From: SM23-78 sp041479965
GTDB lineage: Archaea > Nanobdellota > Nanobdellia > Woesearchaeales > SM23-78
DNA length: 23,035 nt
NCBI GenBank assembly: GCA_041479965.1
Contig: JBGOZE010000015.1
Location: 1 to 23,035 of the forward strand
Direction: 5' to 3'
Position numbers and translations under genes: made by a program. The notes below the pieces were generated by a model. That model saw nothing but the letters and a program-made list of their open reading frames with translations. It made no database searches and was not told the DNA's origin. This document shows, piece by piece, positions 16,426 to 22,761 of this stretch (positions within the stretch are counted from its first letter, which is position 1; each line of letters starts with the position of its first letter).

Positions 16426-18485
16426 AATTTGGTAGAGTGATGCTAAAGAACTTTAAGCTCCTGATAAGAGCAAAGGCTTCAGCCTTCACTGTATTAGTCG
16501 GGCCTCTATTGATTATTGTCCTTATAGGCTTTGCTTTCAGCGGCAAAGCCACCTATGAGCTCAACCTGGGCTACCACACCCCCATGCCTAATAACATGAC
16601 TGCTGATTTTGTCGATTCATTGAAGCAGAGCAATTATTTTGTCCAAGAATTTCCAAGCGAAGAGGATTGCGTTAAGAAGATTGAGCAGGGCATCATCCAC
16701 ACCTGCATCATCTTCCCTGAAAACTTCCAGCTGAACAACTCGCAGAGCAATGAAGTGAGATTCCTTGTGGACTATTCCAGGATGAACCTGGTTTACAAGG
16801 TAATAGAATCTGTCTCTGGCAGACTTGACATTGAATCCAAGGAGCTAAGCTATTCCCTGACCCAGGTGTTGCTTTCAAGGATTAACACCACCATCAAGGA
16901 TTTGGGTGACGAGATGAAGATCATCGATGGCATGAACTCCAAGCTTACTATTCTTTCATCTGACCTGCAGAAAGCAAGGACTAATACTGAGACCATGAAG
17001 TTCGAGACCGGCCAGGTAAGCATCGGAAGCCTTAATGCTTCAGTGGCATCTATGAATGATAGTTTAGAGCAGCTCATAAAAAAAGATATTGATTTGATTA
17101 ATTCTAGCCAGGAGTGGATTGATATGTTGTCTGAATATGAAAATGTCTCAGACATACAGGATGATTTCACTGGCTTGAAAGATAATATCATGACACTCCA
17201 TAATTCTACATCAGAAAAAGTCAGCAGGCTGTTCCTTGACTTGCATGTGCTTTCTAATTCATTATCCCAGCTGCAGGCTGACATGGCCCAGAACAGCCAG
17301 CTCAACCAGGACACTCAGCAGAGGATTGACGCCGCCAAGACCAGCGTCACCGCGCTTCAGACCAGCATCGGAGAGCTGAAAAAGGCTCTTGACAAGACCA
17401 AGAAGAACCTTGAGAGCATCAGCATCACTAGCGCAGAGACCATTGTCAGCCCTGTCAACACCAAGATCGAGCCTATAATGAGCGAGACCTCGAAGCTGAC
17501 CTTCACCTTCCCCTTCCTTTTGATGCTGGTTATCATGTTCGTCGCTTTGCTTCTCTCAAGCACTCTTGTTATTTTTGAGAAGAGCTCCAAGGCTTTCTTC
17601 AGGAATCACATCACTCCGACCAGGCAGGAGTTCTTTGTCTACACCACCTTCATCACCAGCCTGTTGATCATTGTGCTGCAAACCATCATAATACTTGCCT
17701 TGGCAAATTATTTCCTGCACATATCATTGTTCAAGAACGCAGGAGGCACTTTGCTGCTCATCTTCCTGGCATCAGCCTTCTTCATAGTGCTCGGCATGGC
17801 AATAGGATACCTATTCTCGACCCAGGAAGGGGCCATAATGGCGTCAATAATTGTCGGCTCTGTCTTTTTATTCCTCTCCAACTTGGTAGTGCCCTTGGAA
17901 AGCCTTTCGCCTTCCCTTGCCCACATTGTCAAGTACAATCCCTATGTTCTGGCTTCTGAGTTCCTCAGGAAGTCCCTACTTTTCAGTATCCAGATAACAG
18001 AAGAATATTTGACTCTCTTAATACTCGGAGGAGCTGCCATCATCATATTTTTCGCCATAATAATCCTTGTCGGATTGAAGAACAAGAAGAGAGTGAAGGC
18101 TTCTAAAGAAACAAAAGAGATTGGGGTTGGGCAAGAGGGAGTTTCTCGCTTTGAAAAGCCTCAGTTGGCTGAAGAGGAGCAAAAACAGCATTTCAAACCT
18201 AGTGATATGAAGGTTGATAGCAAAGAGAAGATGCTCAAGTTATTGTCAGACATGACTCGTGCAGAGTTCGAGGAGCAGGTGACATCGCAGGAGAACAAGA
18301 TAGCTGACTGGGCAGAGAAAGAACTTGGAGACCGCAAGCTTGCTTCAAGGCTCAGAAAGACGCATTCTCGGAAAGAGATGATAAAAATACTCGAAGAGGC
18401 CATCCTGCCTGAAGATAAGGATGAGGAAGAAGAGAATGAGGACAAAGAGCAGGCAGAAACAGAGACTGGTTATGATAAGCATTAA
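16422..18485 (+). CDS. ABC-2 type exporter, permease with large external coiled coil
   Basis: The protein has 687 aa. Membrane helix 1 is at about residues 19-39. A long extracellular region (about 40-355) follows; its second half (about 160-345) is rich in heptad-like Leu/Ile/Asn/Gln/Ser and is predicted coiled coil (SQLQADMAQNSQLNQDTQQR). Five more membrane helices lie at about 360-555 and form the ABC-2 core (VPLESLSPSLAHIVKYNP is a typical ABC-2 segment). The arrangement resembles YhgE/Pip/EsaA-type permeases. After the last helix is an unusual cytoplasmic tail of about 130 aa. It includes a helical W-x-E-K-E-L-G-D-R-K-L-A-S-R-L segment (about 625-662) and a very acidic end. It is coupled to the ATPase gene by an ATGA overlap. 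Substrate unknown; an envelope component or peptide is possible. Confidence 0.9.
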   Translation: MKFGRVMLKNFKLLIRAKASAFTVLVGPLLIIVLIGFAFSGKATYELNLGYHTPMPNNMTADFVDSLKQSNYFVQEFPSEEDCVKKIEQGIIHTCIIFPENFQLNNSQSNEVRFLVDYSRMNLVYKVIESVSGRLDIESKELSYSLTQVLLSRINTTIKDLGDEMKIIDGMNSKLTILSSDLQKARTNTETMKFETGQVSIGSLNASVASMNDSLEQLIKKDIDLINSSQEWIDMLSEYENVSDIQDDFTGLKDNIMTLHNSTSEKVSRLFLDLHVLSNSLSQLQADMAQNSQLNQDTQQRIDAAKTSVTALQTSIGELKKALDKTKKNLESISITSAETIVSPVNTKIEPIMSETSKLTFTFPFLLMLVIMFVALLLSSTLVIFEKSSKAFFRNHITPTRQEFFVYTTFITSLLIIVLQTIIILALANYFLHISLFKNAGGTLLLIFLASAFFIVLGMAIGYLFSTQEGAIMASIIVGSVFLFLSNLVVPLESLSPSLAHIVKYNPYVLASEFLRKSLLFSIQITEEYLTLLILGGAAIIIFFAIIILVGLKNKKRVKASKETKEIGVGQEGVSRFEKPQLAEEEQKQHFKPSDMKVDSKEKMLKLLSDMTRAEFEEQVTSQENKIADWAEKELGDRKLASRLRKTHSRKEMIKILEEAILPEDKDEEEENEDKEQAETETGYDKH

Positions 18486-18533
18486 TCATATTCTGTGTGT
18501 CGTATATAGTATGTGCATCGTTCTTTAATAAAC

Positions 18534-18543
18534 TTTTTAAATA
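18534..18543 (+). promoter_or_regulatory. TATA box of the thiol oxidoreductase gene
   Basis: TTTTTAAATA lies 64 nt before the TTG start and predicts transcription from about 18565. The resulting leader of about 40 nt ends with the strong ribosome binding site GGAGGTGGT at 18593-18601. The rest of 18486-18606 is AT-rich with no further recognisable feature. Confidence 0.5.
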
Positions 18544-18606
18544 CCGGCTTTTAACTTCACTCAAATAGAGATTGTATTCGTCAATATATTAGGGAGGTGG
18601 TTTTTC

Positions 18607-20460
18607 TTGAAAACAGCAGGCAAACATGACACAGAAGAAGCTCATACTCATGAGCACCATAAGCATGAAGCTCATCATGAGCATGAAGCTCATCATGCAG
18701 AGAAGCATGAGGTAAAGAAAGAGGGAAAATCCGAGGAAGAAAAGCTTCCTGGTGTGAATTACACCATCATTTCTAGCATCATAATTGTTGTTTTGCTAGC
18801 ACTAATAATATTTCTTTTGTTGAGAAAGCCGATCAGCGGCCCTGGCGGTTCTGGCACTCCGACTGGTGATAAAGTCAGTGTCGAGTTCTATGTCATGAGC
18901 CAGTGCCCCTACGGGACTGAGGTAGAGGATGCCATTGCTCCTGTGCTTGAAAGCATGGGTGACTCAGTGGACTTCAAGCTTGATTTCATACTTCAGGAGA
19001 CTTCTCCTGGCGTGTTCCAGAGCCTTCACGGAGACAAGGAAGTCAAGGGCGATATTATCCAGCTCTGCGCCATGAAATACTATCCTGAGGATTACAAGTA
19101 CGTGAAGATGATAGTTTGCCAGAACAAGGACGCAGCCAATGTGGACACCAACTGGGAGCCATGCGCTAAGTCTCTTGGGATGGATGTTGAGAAGCTAAGA
19201 ACTTGCCTGAACGGAGATGAAGGCACAACGCTTCTGAGAGAGTCCATGAATAGAGCCCTGGCAAAAGAAGCAAGAGGCAGCCCGACAATGTATGTAGGAG
19301 GAGAAGCCTACAACGGCCAGAGAGATGCTCTGTCATTCCAGAGAGCAATTTGCAAGTACACTAATCACGCATCATGCGCAGCCATTCCTGAGTGCGCCAG
19401 CGATGCAGACTGCACTGCTGAAACAGGCAAAGAAGGAAGCTGCACCAATGCAGGCCAAGCCACTGCCAAATGCGCTTACAAGGACCCTGTGAAAGTCGAG
19501 CTCATAGTGCTCAACGACGCTAAGTGCGGCTCAGCATGCGACACTACAAACATAGTACAGGTGAGCCAACAGCTGTTCCTCGGCACGCAAGTGAAGAATG
19601 TGGATGTGAGCAGCGAAGAAGGAAAAGCTTTAGTCACAAAATATGGGATTGAGGTCGTGCCTGCCTATCTTTTCGGCAAGAGCATGGAGCAGACTCAGTC
19701 CTGGACTTCAAGGTCAGACCTTGCATCAGCTTTCGAGCTCAAAGGCGATTATTACAAGCTGCTCGATGAAGTCACAGGCGCCAATTACTTTGTGAGCGAA
19801 GAGAAAAGAAAAGAATATTACGCTGCAATTGGCGTTGTCCAGGGAGATAACAAGCCTCAGATTGACTTTTTCGTTATGAGCTACTGCCAATACGGAAACC
19901 AAGCAGAAGAAGGCATAGCGCCTGTCTACAACCTTCTCAAGGACAAAGCCATTTTCAAGCCTCACTATGTGATATATGAGAACTATCAAGGTGGCGGAAC
20001 AGATTACTGCATGGACAGTGGCAAGCTCTGCTCAATGCACGGAATACAAGAGGTTCACCAGAATGTAAGAGAGATGTGCGTTCTCAAATACCTGGGCATA
20101 GGCAAATGGTTTGACTTCGCTCTGGCAATGAACAAGGACTGCACATCACAGAATGCAGACACCTGCTGGGAAGCAATAGCCACCAAGCTCAGCCTTGATG
20201 TGGCCAAGATCAAGGTATGCGAGAAAGACGAAGCAATCGCTCTTCTGACAGCTGACAAGGCTCTCGGTGACAAGCTCAAGGTGAGCGGAAGCCCGACAGT
20301 GTTTGTCGACGGAGACGCCTATGGCGGAGGAAGGACTCCTGAGGCTTACAAGCAAGGCCTGTGCGCCAAGTTCGACACAGCACCTGCTGAGTGCTCAACT
20401 CAGCTCGCAGGAGCTACAGCAGCAGAACAAGCAGCAGCGCCAGCAGCAGGATGCGGTTAG
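18607..20460 (+). CDS. Membrane-anchored triple thioredoxin-fold protein (DsbA/GILT type)
   Basis: This 617-aa protein starts at TTG, 5 nt after GGAGGTGGT (18593-18601). It begins with a His/Glu-rich cytoplasmic stretch (residues 7-38), possibly metal-binding, followed by a membrane helix (about 54-72). Three thioredoxin-fold domains then lie outside. Domain 1 (about 88-255) has CPYG at 100-103, an HGxxEV segment at 141 followed by LCAMKY, and a GSPT cis-proline loop. Domain 2 (about 298-400) has C-GSA-C (Cys307, Cys311) and VVPAY. Domain 3 (about 420-590) has CQYG at 427-430, HGIQEVHQNVREMC from 478, and GSPTVF. The HG-x2-E-x3-N-x4-C pattern recalls the GILT signature. The protein probably acts on disulfides of exported proteins. 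In domains 1 and 3 the resolving Cys of CXXC is replaced by Gly. Confidence 0.85.
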   Translation: MKTAGKHDTEEAHTHEHHKHEAHHEHEAHHAEKHEVKKEGKSEEEKLPGVNYTIISSIIIVVLLALIIFLLLRKPISGPGGSGTPTGDKVSVEFYVMSQCPYGTEVEDAIAPVLESMGDSVDFKLDFILQETSPGVFQSLHGDKEVKGDIIQLCAMKYYPEDYKYVKMIVCQNKDAANVDTNWEPCAKSLGMDVEKLRTCLNGDEGTTLLRESMNRALAKEARGSPTMYVGGEAYNGQRDALSFQRAICKYTNHASCAAIPECASDADCTAETGKEGSCTNAGQATAKCAYKDPVKVELIVLNDAKCGSACDTTNIVQVSQQLFLGTQVKNVDVSSEEGKALVTKYGIEVVPAYLFGKSMEQTQSWTSRSDLASAFELKGDYYKLLDEVTGANYFVSEEKRKEYYAAIGVVQGDNKPQIDFFVMSYCQYGNQAEEGIAPVYNLLKDKAIFKPHYVIYENYQGGGTDYCMDSGKLCSMHGIQEVHQNVREMCVLKYLGIGKWFDFALAMNKDCTSQNADTCWEAIATKLSLDVAKIKVCEKDEAIALLTADKALGDKLKVSGSPTVFVDGDAYGGGRTPEAYKQGLCAKFDTAPAECSTQLAGATAAEQAAAPAAGCG

Positions 20461-20485
20461 GAAATTTTTTATTTTTTAATTAAAT

Positions 20486-20560
20486 GCTCAAAAGTTTACT
20501 TTTGGCAACTCAAAGGCTTTGCCTTTGTTGATTCAAAAATTTTTTATTTTGTTTTTTTAT
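20486..20560 (+). terminator. Two adjacent hairpins followed by T-tracts
   Basis: Hairpin 1 pairs CAAAAG (20489-20494) with CTTTTG (20499-20504) around a TTTA loop, extendable by TGC/GCA. Hairpin 2 pairs CAAAGGC (20511-20517) with GCCTTTG (20521-20527) around TTT. T-rich runs follow (20540-20558). Together they make a convincing terminator for the oxidoreductase gene. The rest of 20461-20627 is almost pure A/T and holds no gene. TATTTTAA at about 20593-20600 could be the hypC promoter. Confidence 0.6.
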
Positions 20561-20616
20561 CTTCACTTCAAAATATTTTTTTAGTTTCATTATTATTTTA
20601 ACTTATTTTAATTTTC

Positions 20617-20624
20617 AGGTGATC
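20617..20624 (+). promoter_or_regulatory. Ribosome binding site that fixes the hypC start
   Basis: AGGTGAT at 20617-20623 matches the archaeal anti-Shine-Dalgarno sequence. It covers the GTG that an automatic caller would take as the start (20619). This makes the TTG at 20628 the likely true start codon, with 4 nt of spacing. Confidence 0.7.
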
Positions 20625-20627
20625 TAT

Positions 20628-20852
20628 TTGTGTCTGGCAATACCTGGCAAAGTGGAAAAAGTAGAGAAAGGCTTTGCTGTAATTGATTATTCTGGAGAGA
20701 AGAGGAAAGCCAGCTCAGAGCTGGTCAAGGTCAAGCCTGGCGATTATGTTCTTGTGCAGGCCAAGTTCGTGGTCCAGAAGATCCCTAAGCAAGAAGCCCT
20801 AGAGGCGATTAAACTATGGAAAATGCAAGCAAAAAAAAAGAAGCTCGGATGA
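20628..20852 (+). CDS. hypC: [NiFe]-hydrogenase maturation chaperone HypC
   Basis: The protein has 74 aa from the TTG at 20628 and reads M-C-L-A-I-P-G-K-V, the canonical HypC N-terminus. HypC needs its cysteine at position 2 free after Met removal, so the GTG at 20619, which would add three residues, is very unlikely. HypC is a small OB-fold protein that with HypD carries the Fe(CN)2CO unit and delivers it to the hydrogenase large-subunit precursor. The LVKVKPGDYVLVQAKFVVQKI segment is the second family hallmark (usually PGDYVLVHxGFAI). The C-terminal end is Lys-rich and encoded by a run of nine A. The gene overlaps the next one, which carries another HypC-like domain. No other hyp gene lies in the window; hypD, E, F, A and B must be elsewhere if the pathway is complete. 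Confidence 0.93.
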   Translation: MCLAIPGKVEKVEKGFAVIDYSGEKRKASSELVKVKPGDYVLVQAKFVVQKIPKQEALEAIKLWKMQAKKKKLG

Positions 20853-21331
20853 GCCCTGAGGAATACTTTCTCAGATATGCCTATCCTTGCATCACTAATC
20901 TCATCCAGAAAAAGACTCTCAAGAGAGAGGATGCTGATAATCTTGACAAGATACTTTTTGACCAGAAAAAGGTTAAGAGAATCAGTCGAGAATATCTTGA
21001 GTCGTGCTTTCCAGAGGCTTTTCGCCGGATAAAAGAAGTGGCAGAGGATATGGGAAAGGATTATTGGGATTTTTCTGTGATGAAGAAGTATTGGACTGAC
21101 GCTCACAACAGCTTTATTGACTCAGGCGATGGTGAATACTCAAAAGCTACTCCTTCTTTCAGGGAGCTGTGCAAGGTGCACCAGGCAGAGGTTGTCTCTA
21201 AGAAGAACAACATCCTTACTGTTAGGCATGACCGCACTGAGAGGAATGTGTTCGCCACTCTAGTGCCCTATGTTGAGCCTGGAGATAAGGTATCTGTTCA
21301 CCTGGCCTTTGCCATCGAGAAGATGGAATGA
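20816..21331 (+). CDS. Protein with helical N-terminal domain and divergent HypC-like C-terminal domain
   Basis: The protein has 171 aa from the ATG at 20816, which has a near-consensus GAGGCGAT at 20802-20809. The ATG at 20849, overlapping the hypC stop as ATGA, would give 160 aa. Residues about 12-115 are helical (PEEYFLRYAYPC, LESCFPEAFRRIKEVAEDMGKDYWD). The last 53 residues, LCKVHQAEV...LVPYVEPGDKVSVHLAFAIEKM, align along their length with HypC, including the cysteine (codon 21170-21172), although the usual IPG is replaced by HQA. It is probably a hydrogenase-maturation accessory protein: it may act with HypC, bind the large-subunit precursor, or replace HypC for one target. It overlaps hypC by 37 nt and ends 34 nt inside the 3' end of the convergent transporter gene. 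Confidence 0.75.
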   Translation: MENASKKKEARMSPEEYFLRYAYPCITNLIQKKTLKREDADNLDKILFDQKKVKRISREYLESCFPEAFRRIKEVAEDMGKDYWDFSVMKKYWTDAHNSFIDSGDGEYSKATPSFRELCKVHQAEVVSKKNNILTVRHDRTERNVFATLVPYVEPGDKVSVHLAFAIEKME

Positions 21332-22221
21332 AGCTTTGCCTGGGTTTTCTTTAGAATGGCTGTGAAGCTGACTACAGATATTGCTCCAAGAATCAGAAGT
21401 ATCATCCCAATAATCTGGGCTGGTGCGATTCTCGCTCCCCAAACCAGGTCAAGCAAGGTTGTGATAACAGAGCCGAGCAAGAGGATGCTTGTTGCAGTGC
21501 TCGCTTTTATGCTCTTCAAGCCCGAATACCATGTGAATACATAGCCTACCAGGAAGACAGATGTGATGATGATCCAGGTTAGCTGTGTGCCTGACAAAGT
21601 ACCTATCAGGGATAGTTTATTGGTGGATGCTAGGAACAAGATGATTATTAAAGAGCCAAAGAACATCCTGCCAAAAGCCACGACCTTGCTATCAAGAGAC
21701 TTCAAAGCTTGTTTCGAGATGACAGTTTCCAGGCTCCAGAGCAAAGTAGCTGCGAAGATGAGCCAATCACCTGTGCTTAGAGCAAAATTATTCATTCTCA
21801 GTAAAAGGAAATTGCCTACGAGAAGCAAAACCGCGCCTATAATGATGCCCTTATCAAGCTTTTCTTTCAAGAAAACCAAAGCAAGTATGCTGACCCACAT
21901 GAATATGGTCTTGTGGATGAAAGAGCCTTGTGCTGCGCTAGTCAGCTGCAAGCCCTTGAAGAAGAGCAGGAAAGGAATGCTGCCTCCTAAGAGGCCTATC
22001 ATGAAGAGTTTCGCATAATCTTTCCTAGACAATGCTTTCAGCTTCTTGAAATCCTTGGCTAACAGGATTATTGAGAGCAAGAACAAGGCAACTACAATGT
22101 TCTTTGCTCCTGTGAACAAGGAAGAATCAATCCCGCTAACACCGAACTTGTTGATGAAGATGGACACTCCAGATATGATTGCTGTTCCGAAAACCAGCCC
22201 CAACCCCTTTTTGTTTTCCAT
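21298..22221 (-). CDS. DMT-superfamily transporter (EamA family)
   Basis: This 307-aa integral membrane protein starts at the ATG read at 22221-22219. The TTG just upstream (22224) lies too close to the ribosome binding site GGAGGTGAT (22235-22227). Ten hydrophobic helices form two EamA repeats. Repeat 1 (about residues 7-140) contains the characteristic KGLQLTSAAQGSFIH...LVFLKEKLDKGIIIGAVLLLVGNF. Repeat 2 (about 150-290) contains YSGLKSIKASTATSILLLGSVIT...AQIIGMILLILGAI. The family exports or exchanges small metabolites, amino acids or nucleotides, and the substrate cannot be inferred. It lies on the opposite strand between hydrogenase-maturation genes, converging with the HypC-like gene and diverging from the protease gene. 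Nothing ties its function to hydrogenase. Confidence 0.92.
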   Translation of the reverse strand: MENKKGLGLVFGTAIISGVSIFINKFGVSGIDSSLFTGAKNIVVALFLLSIILLAKDFKKLKALSRKDYAKLFMIGLLGGSIPFLLFFKGLQLTSAAQGSFIHKTIFMWVSILALVFLKEKLDKGIIIGAVLLLVGNFLLLRMNNFALSTGDWLIFAATLLWSLETVISKQALKSLDSKVVAFGRMFFGSLIIILFLASTNKLSLIGTLSGTQLTWIIITSVFLVGYVFTWYSGLKSIKASTATSILLLGSVITTLLDLVWGARIAPAQIIGMILLILGAISVVSFTAILKKTQAKLHSIFSMAKAR

Positions 22222-22222
22222 C

Positions 22223-22244
22223 AAAAATCACCTCCGTGATTTTT
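22223..22244 (-). promoter_or_regulatory. Hairpin that contains the ribosome binding site of the transporter gene
   Basis: On the minus-strand mRNA, AAAAAUCAC and GUGAUUUUU form a perfect 9-bp stem with a GGAG loop. The ribosome binding site GGAGGUGAU occupies the loop plus the first five bases of the 3' arm. The hairpin ends one nucleotide before the ATG. Folding would partly sequester the site, so translation could be controlled by temperature, a bound protein or ribosome access. Confidence 0.6.
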
Positions 22245-22254
22245 GGGGAATTCC

Positions 22255-22271
22255 AAAAAAGAAACTTTTTT
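22255..22271. promoter_or_regulatory. Palindrome in the divergent promoter region
   Basis: AAAAAAG (22255-22261) and CTTTTTT (22265-22271) form a 7-bp inverted repeat around AAA. It lies between the divergently transcribed transporter and protease genes. It could be an operator or a structural element of the transporter leader. Its A/T simplicity makes chance origin likely too. Confidence 0.3.
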
Positions 22272-22285
22272 GTCATCCATAAGAA

Positions 22286-22296
22286 AGTTTAAATAA
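22286..22296 (+). promoter_or_regulatory. TATA box of the maturation protease gene
   Basis: AGTTTAAATAA has its centre near 22292, about 28 nt before the ATG at 22321, so a leaderless mRNA is expected. No ribosome binding site precedes the ATG. Read on the other strand (TTATTTAAAC) the same box could also serve the divergent transporter gene, with a leader of about 45 nt. Confidence 0.55.
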
Positions 22297-22320
22297 TAAC
22301 CCCTATAAATATGTTTTGCT

Positions 22321-22722
22321 ATGAATAAAGCATCAGATAAAATGATTAACAAGATACTTGTCTTCGGGAATCCTTATCTCAAAGAGGACAACCTTGCTGT
22401 GAAGATTGGCAAGAAACTTGAAATGAAAGGATTTGAAGTAGTCAACTGCTCAAGCCCAGACTGCCTGCTGCAGCACGACATGGACAAATCCATCATCCTG
22501 GATGTTGCCAAAGGCATTGACCAAATCACTTTTTTTGATGACATCGACAGTCTTGAGTTCTCAGTAATCTTCTCATTACACGACTTTGACCTGAGCTTCT
22601 TCCTCAAGCTGCTCAAAGAGACAGGCAAGCTCAAGAAAGCCAACATCATTGGAATACCGCAAGGATATGATGAGAAGAGAGCTGTTAAGGAAGTGAAGAG
22701 ATTAATTGTGAGTCTAGTTTAA
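22321..22722 (+). CDS. Hydrogenase maturation protease-like protein (peptidase M52, HycI/HoxM type)
   Basis: This 133-aa protein is close to the family's usual 140-160 residues. The N-terminal ILVFGNPYLKEDNLAVKIGKKL matches the family pattern GNPLLGDDGVG, whose acidic residue helps recognise the nickel site. Asp in the LDVAKG segment (about residue 60) and His in SLHDFDLSFFLKLL (about residue 88) fit the other two nickel-sensing positions (Asp62 and His90 in E. coli HycI). These nickel-dependent endopeptidases remove a C-terminal extension from the hydrogenase large subunit once the active site is loaded. It is cytoplasmic. The protein is divergent (E-D for D-D, a short middle), but the neighbouring hypC and hydrogenase-like genes support the call. 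An ATG at 22342 is an alternative start. Confidence 0.82.
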   Translation: MNKASDKMINKILVFGNPYLKEDNLAVKIGKKLEMKGFEVVNCSSPDCLLQHDMDKSIILDVAKGIDQITFFDDIDSLEFSVIFSLHDFDLSFFLKLLKETGKLKKANIIGIPQGYDEKRAVKEVKRLIVSLV

Positions 22723-22727
22723 CATAA

Positions 22728-22737
22728 CTTTTATATA
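22728..22737 (+). promoter_or_regulatory. TATA box of the hydrogenase subunit gene
   Basis: CTTTTATATA lies directly after the protease stop codon. With its centre near 22733, transcription should start around 22759-22762, at the ATG. The hydrogenase structural genes therefore seem to have their own promoter and a leaderless first cistron, separate from the protease gene only 39 nt upstream. Confidence 0.6.
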
Positions 22738-22761
22738 CCTGCTTTTTCTTTCACTCTATGC

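Noticed and set aside
21563..22018. 151-aa open frame on the + strand opposite the transporter
   Set aside because: The minus-strand product has clear EamA helices and a strong ribosome binding site. This frame is its shadow.
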